A stretch of 34,411 bases of DNA. It comes from JBNLBT01 sp050303435. GTDB taxonomy: Bacteria > Pseudomonadota > Gammaproteobacteria > Xanthomonadales > Marinicellaceae. The position numbers and the translations under genes were made by a program. Positions 17,111 to 26,079 of this stretch are shown here, piece by piece (position 1 is the first letter of the stretch; every line of letters starts with the position of its first letter). The notes below the pieces were generated by a model. The model was not told where the DNA came from, made no database searches, and worked only from the letters and a program-made list of their open reading frames with translations. The stretch lies in contig JBNLBT010000027.1 in assembly GCA_050303435.1 (NCBI GenBank), forward strand, positions 1 to 34,411. The letters are read 5' to 3'.

Positions 17111-17707
17111 TCAAACCATTTGTCGGTAAAGATTTAAAGCGGCATTTGCATGCGCGATCAACGACTCCATTGTGCCATTGTTGACGATCACATCGTCAGC
17201 CAGACCCAAACGCGCTTTGCGGTCGATTTGACTGGAAACAATTTTTTTTGCTTGCACCTCGGATGACTGGTCACGTCGACAGATGCGCTCAAGTTGTACC
17301 GGTTCAGCAACATCAACCACCAGCACCCGGTGCACGACGAATTGATCGCGGCGTGTAAACAATGGCACCACCAGAAGCACTACGCCTTTTTCCACTTGCG
17401 CCATTTGATTGGCCATGTTTTCCCGAATCAATGGATGCAATGCGTTGTTGAGCTGACTGAGCCTTGCTTGGTCGGCAAATGCCTGCGCTCTTAAAGCTTT
17501 GCGGTTCAAAGTGCCGTCTGGATTCAACACTTTTTCTCCAAACAATTGCACAATTCTTTGCAATCCGGTTGTGCCGGGACGCACCACCGCTCGGGCAACC
17601 ACGTCGGCATCGATGACCGGTACGCCATTGTCACTGAACACATTCGACACCGCGGATTTACCGCTGGCAATGCCACCTGTGAGCAATACAATGCATCGAT
17701 TCAACAT
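17111..17707 (-). CDS. coaE: Dephospho-CoA kinase
   Basis: CoaE phosphorylates the 3'-hydroxyl of dephospho-CoA with ATP, the last step of coenzyme A synthesis. The 198 residues start with beta-strand IVLLT and the P-loop GGIASGKS (11-18). They continue with the substrate-site motif VIDADVVAR (about 31-39), the LHPLIRENM helix, and the lid region with RICRRDQSS. The family motif VPLLFE reads VPLFTR here, a mild deviation. It follows pilD by nine bases in the same direction, an arrangement common in Pseudomonas and Xanthomonas pil clusters. Confidence 0.93.
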   Translation of the reverse strand: MLNRCIVLLTGGIASGKSAVSNVFSDNGVPVIDADVVARAVVRPGTTGLQRIVQLFGEKVLNPDGTLNRKALRAQAFADQARLSQLNNALHPLIRENMANQMAQVEKGVVLLVVPLFTRRDQFVVHRVLVVDVAEPVQLERICRRDQSSEVQAKKIVSSQIDRKARLGLADDVIVNNGTMESLIAHANAALNLYRQMV

Positions 17708-17716
17708 GAAGCGCCG

Positions 17717-18574
17717 CTAGAATTGAGATAAATACCAGGTGAAAATCTGTTCACCCCACATCAGCGTGACCCAGGCCCCTGCAGCCAGATAGGGCCCGAA
17801 TGGAATCTGCTTTTCAGCGTTTTTATTGAACAACAGAGTCAGCCCACCCAACACGGCGCCAACAAAAGACGCCAGAATCACCACTAAAATCAGTGGCTTG
17901 GCCCCCATCCATGCACCAGCAGCAGAAAGCAACTTGAAATCGCCATACCCCATGCCCTCTTTTCCGGTCAACAGCTTGAACAGCTGGAACACCAACCACA
18001 AGGACAGATAGCCCACCAAAGCGCCAACGATGGCCTGTGAAGAATTGACGAACACACCAAACAACGCCACCATAAGACCCAGCCAGATCAGCGGCAGACT
18101 GAGCTGATCTGGAATCAACATCGTGTCGTAATCGATGAATGCAATGATTATCAGCCACCATGTGAACAGCAATGCACACACGGTTTGCCAAGACCAGCCA
18201 AATTCCAACACCACTAAAACCGTGAGGCCTGCCGTCAAACCCTCAACCAGAGGGTATCTGAGCGAAATGGATTTGCCGCACGCAGCACAACGCCCGCGCA
18301 GCAATAAATAACTGATCAAGGGAATGTTTTGCCAGGATTTAATCTGGGATTTGCATTGAGGGCATCGAGATCTTTGCCAGATCAAACCTTCGGGTTTGCC
18401 CTGTGTCTGCTTCAGCCCCAGGTGTTCATTGCAATCACGGGTCCACATGTATTCGAGCATGGGAGGAAATCGCAGGATGACCACATTGAAAAAGCTGCCA
18501 AGCAACAGGCCGAACACACCGGCAATTGTCGCAAGCAGATATACATTGCCTTCAAGTGCTTGCAGCAGATACAT
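17717..18574 (-). CDS. pilD: Prepilin leader peptidase/N-methyltransferase PilD
   Basis: PilD is a polytopic inner-membrane aspartyl protease. It cleaves the leader of type IV pilins and pseudopilins and methylates the new N-terminus. The 285 residues carry a cytoplasmic zinc-binding loop with paired CPQC (71-74) and CAAC (96-99). The catalytic aspartates are D148 (in FIDYDTMLIPD) and D212 in the GYGD motif. About eight hydrophobic segments are present. It follows pilC by 18 bases. The upstream gene products it would process, such as PilA, are not in this window. Confidence 0.95.
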   Translation of the reverse strand: MYLLQALEGNVYLLATIAGVFGLLLGSFFNVVILRFPPMLEYMWTRDCNEHLGLKQTQGKPEGLIWQRSRCPQCKSQIKSWQNIPLISYLLLRGRCAACGKSISLRYPLVEGLTAGLTVLVVLEFGWSWQTVCALLFTWWLIIIAFIDYDTMLIPDQLSLPLIWLGLMVALFGVFVNSSQAIVGALVGYLSLWLVFQLFKLLTGKEGMGYGDFKLLSAAGAWMGAKPLILVVILASFVGAVLGGLTLLFNKNAEKQIPFGPYLAAGAWVTLMWGEQIFTWYLSQF

Positions 18575-18592
18575 AAACGCGCAGTGTTCCGG

Positions 18593-19816
18593 TCAGAACA
18601 CCGCAGCCATTTTAAATATCGGCAAGTACATGGCCACAACCATGACCCCCACCAGCCCACCAATCAAGACCATAATCAACGGTTCAAGCAGACTGCTCAG
18701 GGCATCGACCGCATTGGCCACTTCCTGTTCGTAGTAATCGGCCACTTTGGCCAGCATGGTGTCCAAATTACCAGACTCCTCTCCAATGGCCGCCATTTGC
18801 ACCACCATGTGTGGAAACAATCCGGTCTGACTCATGGACAACTGCAGCTGATGACCTGTGGACACATCATCCTTGATTTTGAGCACGGCGTCGCGAAAAA
18901 CAACGTTACCCACCGCACCGGACACCGTATCCAGCCCTTCGACCAATGGAACACCGGCAGCAAACGTGGTGGACAGGGTGCGGGAAAACCGCGCCACGGC
19001 GGCATCAAACAAAATTTTTCCGACGATCGGCAATTTCAATGACAAGCGGTCAAGCGCATGCGCAAATTTCAGCGATCGTTTCTTTAAATAGATGAAACCG
19101 CCGATGATGCCAACCATGATAAGAAAGAATTTTCCCCAATGTTCCTGCATGGTTTCCGACGCGCTGACCACCATCAACGTCAAACCCGGCAAATCGGCGC
19201 CAAATTGCTTGAACAAATCCTGAAATTGCGGCACCACTTTCACCAACAGCAACACGGTGACACTGATGGCCACCAACAGCACTGCGGCCGGATAATACAT
19301 GGCCTTTTTGATTTTGCCTTTGATTTCTTCGGTGCGTTCTTTGTACGTGGCGATGGTGTCAAGCAGTTCATCCAAAACACCCGCTTTTTCTCCGGCCGCC
19401 ACCAGGTTGCAATACAACTCATCAAACTGAACCGGGTGTTTGCCCAGCGCTTCAGACAGCGAAGTACCGGACTGAATATCCGTTTTCACCGAATTCAGGA
19501 GCTTGGCCATGTTCTGGTTGCTTTGACCGCCTTCTATGATTTCAAACGCCTGCACCATCGGCACACCGGATTCCATCATGGTTGCCAACTGACGGCTGAA
19601 CAGCGCAATATCTTTGGCCGTAATTTTTTTGCCTTTGCCAAAAACCGATTTGCGTTTCTTGTGCACTTTCTTGACTTTGATGCCTTGCCGGCGCAAGTCA
19701 TTTTTTACAATCGTGATGCTTTTGGCCTGTTGTTCACCCTTGAGTTTCTTGCCGACTTTGTCGACACCGACCCATTCAAAAGTCTGCAACTCATTTAATC
19801 TTTGTGCTTTTGCCAT
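18593..19816 (-). CDS. pilC: Type IV pilus platform protein PilC
   Basis: PilC is the inner-membrane platform of the pilus machine and is turned by the PilB motor. Its 407 residues hold two repeats of the type II secretion system F domain, at about 68-195 and 270-395. Each contains the typical FSRQLATMMESGVP and FSRTLSTTFAAGVP segments. Transmembrane helices lie near 170-195, 220-240 and 375-400. The basic N-terminus (KKVHKKRKSVFGKGKK) is cytoplasmic. It lies five bases downstream of pilB and 18 bases upstream of pilD, so the genes share a transcript. Confidence 0.95.
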   Translation of the reverse strand: MAKAQRLNELQTFEWVGVDKVGKKLKGEQQAKSITIVKNDLRRQGIKVKKVHKKRKSVFGKGKKITAKDIALFSRQLATMMESGVPMVQAFEIIEGGQSNQNMAKLLNSVKTDIQSGTSLSEALGKHPVQFDELYCNLVAAGEKAGVLDELLDTIATYKERTEEIKGKIKKAMYYPAAVLLVAISVTVLLLVKVVPQFQDLFKQFGADLPGLTLMVVSASETMQEHWGKFFLIMVGIIGGFIYLKKRSLKFAHALDRLSLKLPIVGKILFDAAVARFSRTLSTTFAAGVPLVEGLDTVSGAVGNVVFRDAVLKIKDDVSTGHQLQLSMSQTGLFPHMVVQMAAIGEESGNLDTMLAKVADYYEQEVANAVDALSSLLEPLIMVLIGGLVGVMVVAMYLPIFKMAAVF

Positions 19817-19821
19817 AATAT

Positions 19822-21534
19822 TTAGTCTACAGTCACTCGGTTGGCTTCCACCAGTGAGGTGATGCCGTTTTTAACTTTAAGCAACGCCGAATCACGCAAA
19901 TCAGGGATGCCGTCTTTTTTTGCCTGATCGGCGATGTCCAGTGCATTGCCATTGTTCAAAATGATTTTCTTCATCTGCGATGTCAATTGCATCACTTCAT
20001 AAATGCCCACGCGCCCTTTGTATCCCTCGTTGCATTTTCTGCAACCGCCGGCATCAAAGATATTCAAATCCTTGATTTCTTCTTCAGGGAAGCCGGCCTC
20101 AATCAGCACATCATCCGTCAATTCGGTCGGCACCCGACAATCGTGCAGTCGGCGCGCCAGTCGCTGAGCAATCACCAATGTCACCGCAGAGGTGATGTTG
20201 AAAGGTGCAATGCCCATATTCATCAGACGGCTGATGGTTTCAGAAGCGTTGTTGGTGTGCAATGTGGACAACACCATGTGCCCGGTCTGCGCCGCTTTGA
20301 TGGCGATTTCCGCAGTTTCCAGGTCACGAATCTCACCCACCATAATGATGTCGGGATCCTGACGCAAGAAGGAGCGCAAAGCTTTTGCAAACGTCATGCC
20401 CTGCTTGGTGTTCTGCTGCACCTGATTGATGCCATTGACGCGTATCTCGACTGGATCTTCAACCGTGGAAATGTTGGACCCATCGGTGTTCAATATATTC
20501 AGGGCCGTATACAGTGACACGGTTTTACCCGAACCGGTTGGGCCAGTCACCAGCACCATACCATAGGGTTTTTTGATGGCCTCCAGGAACAATTTTTTCT
20601 GGTCTTCCTCATAGCCCAACTTATCGATGCCCATTTGCGCTGCGGATGCATCCAGCACACGCATAACGATTTTCTCGCCAAACAAAGTCGGGCAGGTGCT
20701 CAAACGAAAATCAATCGCTTTGGTTTTGGATAAATTCAGCTTGACCCTGCCGTCCTGAGGTACGCGTTTTTCAGCAATGTCCAGATTGGACATGACTTTC
20801 AGCCGCGAGGCAATTTTGTTGCTCATGGTTTTCGGCGGCTTGGCCACAGTATTGAGCACACCGTCAATGCGGTAGCGCACCCGATAAATGCGCTCATACG
20901 GCTCAAAATGAATGTCCGATGCGCCTTTGCGAATGGCGTCCAGTAACACTTTATTGACAAATTTAACCGCCGGCGTGTCGGCCAGATCATCGATGTCAGA
21001 ACCGGATTTATCGGCTTCCTCCAGGCCTTCTTCAAAATCCAGGTCCTCCAGTCCCTCGTCACCCAGTTCGTCCAAAATCGACGACGACTCCTTCATCGCT
21101 TCTTCAATCGCCTGTTCCAGCAGATCGTGTTGCACCACCACCGGTTCGACCGACAGATTGGCATTGAAGCGGATTTCATCCAGACCGCGGGTGTTGGTGG
21201 GATCGGACAAGCCCACGAAGATTTTTTTGCCGCGTTTGTACAGCGGCAACATCTGGTGTTTTTGAATCAGATTTTCTTCGATGGCGTCAAGTGGCGCCAT
21301 TTTGAGGTCCAGAACGGTCACATCAAACAAGGGCACACCGTATTCAACCGCGGCGTATTGCGCCAGATCGGCCGGCTCAACCAAATCGTTTTCAATCAAA
21401 TAGTTGAACAACGGGATTTTTTGATTGCGCGATGTTTCAATGGCTTCAGTCGCGGCTTCATAGGTGATCAAGGACGCGCCGATCATCCGGTTCAGCGTTC
21501 CGTTTACAACTTTTCTCGCCTCAGCCTGTGACAT
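19822..21534 (-). CDS. pilB: Type IV pilus assembly ATPase PilB
   Basis: PilB is the hexameric cytoplasmic ATPase that powers pilus extension. The 570 residues include an N-terminal MshEN/GspE-N domain (to about 150) and an acidic linker (about 150-185, many Asp/Glu). The ATPase core has Walker A GPTGSGKT (331-338), the Asp box (STVEDPVE), Walker B DPDIIMVGEIRD (393-404) and the His box (STLHTNNA). The zinc loop is C466 plus C498 and C501. Its first half reads LHDC where many homologues have a CxxC or CxC pair, so His464 may replace a cysteine. It lies next to divergent sucC, with no pilA or pilRS between them. Confidence 0.95.
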   Translation of the reverse strand: MSQAEARKVVNGTLNRMIGASLITYEAATEAIETSRNQKIPLFNYLIENDLVEPADLAQYAAVEYGVPLFDVTVLDLKMAPLDAIEENLIQKHQMLPLYKRGKKIFVGLSDPTNTRGLDEIRFNANLSVEPVVVQHDLLEQAIEEAMKESSSILDELGDEGLEDLDFEEGLEEADKSGSDIDDLADTPAVKFVNKVLLDAIRKGASDIHFEPYERIYRVRYRIDGVLNTVAKPPKTMSNKIASRLKVMSNLDIAEKRVPQDGRVKLNLSKTKAIDFRLSTCPTLFGEKIVMRVLDASAAQMGIDKLGYEEDQKKLFLEAIKKPYGMVLVTGPTGSGKTVSLYTALNILNTDGSNISTVEDPVEIRVNGINQVQQNTKQGMTFAKALRSFLRQDPDIIMVGEIRDLETAEIAIKAAQTGHMVLSTLHTNNASETISRLMNMGIAPFNITSAVTLVIAQRLARRLHDCRVPTELTDDVLIEAGFPEEEIKDLNIFDAGGCRKCNEGYKGRVGIYEVMQLTSQMKKIILNNGNALDIADQAKKDGIPDLRDSALLKVKNGITSLVEANRVTVD

Positions 21535-21560
21535 CTGGGTGTTCCCGCCTCATGTGAATA

Positions 21561-21566
21561 ATTATA
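21561..21566 (-). promoter_or_regulatory. -10 element of the pilB promoter
   Basis: A perfect TATAAT on the minus strand lies 26 bases before the pilB ATG. It implies a leader of about 20 bases. No convincing -35 is present at 16-18 bases, so an activator may be needed. Confidence 0.45.
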
Positions 21567-21778
21567 AACAATGATCGTACTTTACATGATTATGTTAAAG
21601 AAATTCAACACTTATGCAAATCTTTGTACGCGCAACGATTGTTATCTGTTTCAATTGTAGAGAAGAGCGGCCGCACAAAACTGCGATTGATGTCACATTT
21701 TGTCATCCCACCCAAAGACTGTTTGGATCAACTGCAGCACCCGTGGTGTCAATTTTGCCGATTCTGGTCACCACGCCA

Positions 21779-21807
21779 TTATCATTGCCATAGATTTCGG
21801 ATACAAT
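21779..21807 (+). promoter_or_regulatory. Sigma-70 promoter for sucCD
   Basis: TTATCA (21779-21784) and TACAAT (21802-21807) are separated by exactly 17 bases and lie 48 bases upstream of the sucC ATG. The rest of the 320-base gap between pilB and sucC holds no gene I can support. An in-frame extension of sucC back to 21624 reads like non-coding DNA. Confidence 0.55.
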
Positions 21808-21854
21808 GTGACGTTTTTTCGCAATCGTTAATTACATCGGGGAATTTTAACACC

Positions 21855-23030
21855 ATGAATCTTCACGAATATCAGGCCAAGTCGCTGTTCAGCGAATATG
21901 GCATACCGGTGCCCAACGGTCAACTGGCCACCACAGTGGACGAAGCGGTGGCTGCCGCGCAGTCGATGGGCGGCAACCTGTGGGTGGTTAAAGCTCAGGT
22001 TCACGCCGGCGGACGTGGCAAAGCCGGTGGCGTCAAACTGGCCAAATCTCTGGATGAAGTCAAGCAATACGCCGATGACATGCTGGGCATGCAAATCGAG
22101 ACCTATCAGACCGGCGGCATGGCCCTGCCCGTAAATTCCGTCCTGATCACTGAAGCGGCCGACATCAAACAGGAAATCTATCTCAGTCTGCTGGTTGACA
22201 GGGCACACAAATGCCTGTCTTTTGTGGCCTCTGCCGAAGGCGGTGTTGACATTGAAGAAGTGGCCAGAACAGCACCTGAAAAAATTCACACCCTGCGTGT
22301 GAACAACACCGAAGGCCTGTTCCCCTACGCCTGTCGGAAAATTGGATTTGCCATGGGTTTCAACGGCAAGCAAGTGCGTCAATTGACGCACATCATGACT
22401 TCAATGCATCGGCTGTTTCATGACCTGGATCTGGCCCTGATCGAAATCAACCCCCTGATCATTGACGACAACGACGATGTGATTGCACTGGACGCTAAAA
22501 TCAACACCGATGACAACGCCCTGTTCAGACACAAAAACATTGCCGAGATGCGCGACATCTCGCAGGAAGATCCGGCCGAAGCCAAAGCCCACGAACATGA
22601 GTTGAACTACATCAAACTGGATGGCAACATCGCCTGCATGGTGAACGGCGCGGGCCTGGCCATGGCCACCATGGATGTGATTAAACTGAAAAACGGTGAG
22701 CCAGCCAACTTTCTTGACGTCGGCGGCGGCGCCACCGCCGAACGCGTGGCCATCGCATTCAAGATCATTCTCTCCGACCCCAACGTGAAAGCCATTCTGG
22801 TGAACATATTCGGCGGCATTGTGCGTTGCGATCTGATCGCCAATGGCATCATTTCAGCCATCAAGGAAGTGGGCGTTGAAGTGCCCATCGTGGTGCGCCT
22901 TGAAGGCACCAATGTGGACCAGGGCAAACAGATTCTGGCCGACAGCGACCTGGCGGTGATCCCCGCCGACAATCTCGACGACGCCGCCAGCAAAGCCGTT
23001 GCGGCGGTCAACCAGGGAGGTGCCGCATGA
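21855..23030 (+). CDS. sucC: Succinyl-CoA synthetase beta subunit
   Basis: With SucD this subunit interconverts succinyl-CoA and succinate with formation of ATP or GTP in the citric acid cycle. The true start is the ATG at 21855 (MNLHEYQAKSLFSEYG), the near-universal start of the family. It gives 391 residues, against 388 in E. coli. An ATP-grasp domain covers roughly residues 1-240, with KAQVHAGGRGKAGGVK (about 46-61) binding nucleotide and the LIEINPLI metal-site segment. A CoA-ligase flavodoxin-like domain with FLDVGGGA and VNIFGGIVRCD follows. The stop overlaps the sucD start by four bases. Confidence 0.96.
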   Translation: MNLHEYQAKSLFSEYGIPVPNGQLATTVDEAVAAAQSMGGNLWVVKAQVHAGGRGKAGGVKLAKSLDEVKQYADDMLGMQIETYQTGGMALPVNSVLITEAADIKQEIYLSLLVDRAHKCLSFVASAEGGVDIEEVARTAPEKIHTLRVNNTEGLFPYACRKIGFAMGFNGKQVRQLTHIMTSMHRLFHDLDLALIEINPLIIDDNDDVIALDAKINTDDNALFRHKNIAEMRDISQEDPAEAKAHEHELNYIKLDGNIACMVNGAGLAMATMDVIKLKNGEPANFLDVGGGATAERVAIAFKIILSDPNVKAILVNIFGGIVRCDLIANGIISAIKEVGVEVPIVVRLEGTNVDQGKQILADSDLAVIPADNLDDAASKAVAAVNQGGAA

Positions 23031-23899
23031 GCGTACTGATCAATAAAAACACCCGCGTGCTTGTGCAAGGTTTCACCGGCTCACAAGGCACATTTCATTC
23101 CCAGCAATCGCTGGATTATGGCACCCAAATCGTCGGCGGTGTTACGCCTGGCAAAGGCGGCACTACACACTTGGATTTGCCGGTGTTCAACACCGTCAGT
23201 GATTGCGTCGCCGAGACCGGCGCGGACGCCTCGGTGATTTTCGTGCCCCCGCCTTTTGCTGCCGATGCCATTCTGGAAGCTGTGGATGGCGGCATCAAGA
23301 TCATTGTTTGCATCACCGAGGGCATACCGGTGCTTGACATGATGCGCGTGCGTTCGGTGCTGGACGCGCACCCCGAGGTGACCATGATCGGACCGAACTG
23401 CCCCGGCATCATCACCCCGGGTGAATGCAAAATCGGCATCATGCCGGCGGCCATTCACCGCCCAGGCAAAATCGGCATCGTCTCTCGCTCAGGCACGCTG
23501 ACCTATGAAGCCGTGCACCAGACCACCGTGGCCGGCCTGGGGCAGACCACCTGCATCGGCATCGGCGGCGACCCGATTCAGGGCACCAACTTCATTGACT
23601 GCCTTAAACTGTTCCAAGACGATGCACAAACCGAGGGCATCATCATGGTGGGCGAAATCGGCGGCTCAGCTGAAGAAGAAGCCGCGGAATACATCAAAGC
23701 GCATGTCAGCAAACCGGTGGTCTCCTACATCGCCGGCGTGACCGCGCCAGCCGGCAAACGCATGGGCCACGCCGGCGCCATTGTGGCCGGTGGCAAAGGC
23801 ACCGCCCAGGCCAAATACGAGGCCTTGCGTGCGGCCGGCGTCACCACCGTGGAATCGCCAACATTCCTGGGTGAAACCATCAAGAAACTGTGCCCCTGA
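23027..23899 (+). CDS. sucD: Succinyl-CoA synthetase alpha subunit
   Basis: The alpha subunit binds CoA and carries the phosphohistidine intermediate. Its 290 residues have the CoA-binding start VLVQGFTGSQGTFHS (about 11-25), the IGPNCPGIITPGECKIG segment, SRSGTLTYEA, and the phosphorylated histidine in MGHAGAIVAGG (about residue 247). It is translationally coupled to sucC by ATGA and is followed by a GC-rich hairpin. No other citric acid cycle gene lies in the window. Confidence 0.97.
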   Translation: MSVLINKNTRVLVQGFTGSQGTFHSQQSLDYGTQIVGGVTPGKGGTTHLDLPVFNTVSDCVAETGADASVIFVPPPFAADAILEAVDGGIKIIVCITEGIPVLDMMRVRSVLDAHPEVTMIGPNCPGIITPGECKIGIMPAAIHRPGKIGIVSRSGTLTYEAVHQTTVAGLGQTTCIGIGGDPIQGTNFIDCLKLFQDDAQTEGIIMVGEIGGSAEEEAAEYIKAHVSKPVVSYIAGVTAPAGKRMGHAGAIVAGGKGTAQAKYEALRAAGVTTVESPTFLGETIKKLCP

Positions 23900-23916
23900 A
23901 GCGGGCCTGAAACACC

Positions 23917-23942
23917 CGCCCGGGCATCTGCATGCCCGGGCG
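23917..23942 (+). terminator. Hairpin terminator after sucD
   Basis: An 11-bp perfect stem, CGCCCGGGCAT with ATGCCCGGGCG, closes the four-base loop CTGC, starting 18 bases after the sucD stop. The following run is only ATTTCT, so termination may be partial. Confidence 0.65.
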
Positions 23943-23964
23943 ATTTCTGACTCAACAGCGCCCC

Positions 23965-23993
23965 ATTACATTTACCGGCAACTGTGCTATAGT
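23965..23993 (+). promoter_or_regulatory. Sigma-70 promoter for the DUF4426/DUF4139 gene pair
   Basis: ATTACA (23965-23970) and TATAGT (23988-23993) are 17 bases apart, with a TG one base before the -10 as in extended -10 promoters. The element lies 36 bases before the ATG at 24029, whose ribosome site is GGAGAG. Confidence 0.6.
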
Positions 23994-24028
23994 GTGGGCA
24001 CACGTTTTGCTTATCGGAGAGTTGAGTC

Positions 24029-24469
24029 ATGATACGTTCAATCCCGGCGTTTAGCCTGTGGGCGCTGATGTGCCTGATGTCACCCGCCCACGCCGAGCAG
24101 AAAATCTCTGAAGGCGATTACGAAGTGCATTACAACGCGTTCTCATCCACATTTTTGTCTCCAGAAGTGGCCAAAAGCTATCAAATCGGCCGCTCAAAAA
24201 ATCGCGGCATTCTCAATGTCTCGGTGCTGAAAAAAGACGGCCAGACGATGCGTCCGGTTGAAGCCGATCTGAAAGTCAAAATCAGCAACGTGCTCGGCCA
24301 GAACAAAGACTACAACGTGGAAAAAATCACCGAACAGGGCGACGCCGTTTACTATCTGGTGCTGTTCTCGGTGTCCCACAACGAAGACATCCATTTCACG
24401 GTGGACGTGACACCGGCCGGGGCCAAGGCCATGCGCGTGCGTTTTTCACAGGAATTCTTTACCGACTGA
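24029..24469 (+). CDS. Exported DUF4426 family protein
   Basis: The 146-residue product has a signal peptide (hydrophobic core to about residue 22, ending AHA before EQK). It then has a single beta-rich domain with the family hallmark HYNAFSSTFLSPEVAKSYQIGRS, followed by GILNVSV. That pattern matches DUF4426, a small periplasmic family of unknown function in gammaproteobacteria. The start is fixed by a strong Shine-Dalgarno. It is 12 bases upstream of the DUF4139 gene and probably co-transcribed, so the two products may act together in the periplasm. There are no cysteines in the mature part and no catalytic motif. Confidence 0.8.
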   Translation: MIRSIPAFSLWALMCLMSPAHAEQKISEGDYEVHYNAFSSTFLSPEVAKSYQIGRSKNRGILNVSVLKKDGQTMRPVEADLKVKISNVLGQNKDYNVEKITEQGDAVYYLVLFSVSHNEDIHFTVDVTPAGAKAMRVRFSQEFFTD

Positions 24470-24481
24470 ACCCGACAACCC

Positions 24482-25969
24482 ATGATTCGCACCATCCTGA
24501 CCTCCACAGCATTGATTGCATTGACTGCCATGACCCAAAAAGGCCAAGCCGAACAGACCAGCGTCACCATTTATTCCAGCGCATCGCCTGGCGCGTTCAA
24601 CCTGGAACAACTCAGTCGCGACCGCGCCAACATCCCCGGATACGCCATGGTGCGCCAGGACCGCGAAATAGAAATACGCAAGGGCGCGTTTGAATTGCCA
24701 TTCAGTCACGTCACCGCAACCATAGACCCGACCACGGTCACATTCAGTATTCCCGAAGACCCCGACCTGGCTCAGGTGCTGGATCAGAATTACCAGTTTG
24801 ACCTGGTCAGCACACAAAAACTGATGGAAAAATACCTCGGCGAACAGGTGCGCGTGGATTATCCAAATGGTCAAAACAACGAACAAATTGAAGGCACTTT
24901 GCTGGGCACCAGCGGCGGCTTGATCATACAGCGAGAAAATGGTTCGGTGATCACTTTGTCCAACTACAGCCGCGTGACTTTTCCAGCCCTGCCCGGCGGT
25001 CTGCTGACCAAGCCCACCCTGCTGTGGTTGCTGAATGGGCAAAAGAATACCCGCGCCACTGCACGGGTCAGCTACCAGACCAGCGGCATCACCTGGTGGG
25101 CCGACTACAATGCAGTGATCGCCGAGGACGGCACCGATTGCCACATGCAACTGGGCGCGTGGGTCAGCATCGTTAATCAAACCGGCGCGGATTTCTTTGA
25201 CACACAATTGAAGCTCATTGCCGGCGACGTAAATCGCGTGCAGCCGCCACAACAGAACTATGCCGTGCGCTCAAACGTCCTGGCCGAAGCGGCAGACGGC
25301 GGCTTTCAGGAAAAATCATTTTTTGAATACCATTTGTATACTTTGCCGCGCCACGTTGATTTGCCGGACCGTTCGAGCAAACAAATTGAACTGTTTCCAA
25401 CCGCCAATGAAATTGCCTGTGAAAAGGAGCTGGTGTACAACCCCACGGGCCTGACGCGGGTCAGCTATAACCGACCGCTCACCGATCGCGGCTATTATGC
25501 CCGCACCCAGGGGAAAATTGAAACACACCTGAAATTCGTCAATGCAAAAAACAATCGCCTGGGTTTGCCTCTGCCGTCCGGGCGCATCCGCGTCAACCAG
25601 GTGGACACCGCCGATGGCTCGGTTGAATTCATCGGCGAAAACGTCATCGACCACACACCGGAGAACGAAACCATACGGATCAAACTGGGCCATGCCTTCG
25701 ATGTGCTCGGAGAACGTCGCCAAAGCGACATCAGCATCGGCAAAAATTTTATTCGAGAACAATTCGAAATCGAATTGCGCAACCAGAAAAATGCACCGGT
25801 GACCGTGCAGGTGATTGAACCCATTTACCGCTGGTCTAACTGGACCATCACCGAACATTCGCATCGCTACGACAAGCTGGATGCAGGCATGATTCGCTTC
25901 GATGTTGATGTGGCCGCAAAAAAAACCGCCACAGTGAAGTACACAGTGCTGTATGAGTGGCCTCAATAG
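24482..25969 (+). CDS. Exported DUF4139 family protein
   Basis: The 495-residue product begins with a signal peptide (MIRTILTSTALIALTAM, cleavage probably after QAEQ or GQA). The body is beta-rich. The central and C-terminal parts (about 180-495) contain ARVSYQTSGITWWADYNAVI, SIVNQTGADFFDTQLKLIAG and a final FDVDVAAKKTATVKYTVLYEW, which fit the DUF4139 family. Only two cysteines are visible in the body. Function is not known for the family; the proteins look like beta-sandwich binding domains. It follows the DUF4426 gene closely and has no gene of known role beside it. A role in the cell envelope is inference from the signal peptide alone. Confidence 0.75.
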   Translation: MIRTILTSTALIALTAMTQKGQAEQTSVTIYSSASPGAFNLEQLSRDRANIPGYAMVRQDREIEIRKGAFELPFSHVTATIDPTTVTFSIPEDPDLAQVLDQNYQFDLVSTQKLMEKYLGEQVRVDYPNGQNNEQIEGTLLGTSGGLIIQRENGSVITLSNYSRVTFPALPGGLLTKPTLLWLLNGQKNTRATARVSYQTSGITWWADYNAVIAEDGTDCHMQLGAWVSIVNQTGADFFDTQLKLIAGDVNRVQPPQQNYAVRSNVLAEAADGGFQEKSFFEYHLYTLPRHVDLPDRSSKQIELFPTANEIACEKELVYNPTGLTRVSYNRPLTDRGYYARTQGKIETHLKFVNAKNNRLGLPLPSGRIRVNQVDTADGSVEFIGENVIDHTPENETIRIKLGHAFDVLGERRQSDISIGKNFIREQFEIELRNQKNAPVTVQVIEPIYRWSNWTITEHSHRYDKLDAGMIRFDVDVAAKKTATVKYTVLYEWPQ

Positions 25970-26000
25970 GCCCATCAAAGCCAACCGTCAATAGCAATAA

Positions 26001-26016
26001 TGTGACTGCAGTCACA
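26001..26016. promoter_or_regulatory. Perfect CRP/Vfr-type palindrome TGTGACTGCAGTCACA
   Basis: All ten conserved positions of TGTGA-N6-TCACA are present and the 16-mer is a perfect palindrome, including the spacer CTGCAG. It is centred at 26008.5. That is about -41.5 from the start point expected from the -10 at 26039, the class II CRP activation geometry. Confidence 0.65.
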
Positions 26017-26038
26017 CTAAGCCACCTGAATATAGTGG

Positions 26039-26044
26039 TATGAT
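26039..26044 (+). promoter_or_regulatory. -10 element upstream of the DUF1631 gene
   Basis: TATGAT lies 36 bases before the ATG at 26080. The -35 region (ACTAAG or CACTAA) is poor and abuts the CRP-type palindrome, as expected of an activator-dependent promoter. Confidence 0.55.
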
Positions 26045-26079
26045 CAGAGTGCATTACCCTAATTGCTGTACGCTGACCC

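Noticed and set aside
21685..21705. TGTCACATTTTGTCAT as a Pho box between pilB and sucC
   Set aside because: The two half-sites are ten bases apart instead of eleven, and no phosphate gene is adjacent.
21624..21854. In-frame N-terminal extension of sucC
   Set aside because: SucC proteins begin at MNLHEYQAK, which starts at 21855. The extension reads like random sequence rich in Cys, His and Arg, and it contains the best promoter for the gene.
24446..25252. Minus-strand frame of 268 codons opposite the DUF4139 gene
   Set aside because: The plus-strand gene has a signal peptide, recognisable family motifs and operon context; the opposite frame shows none.
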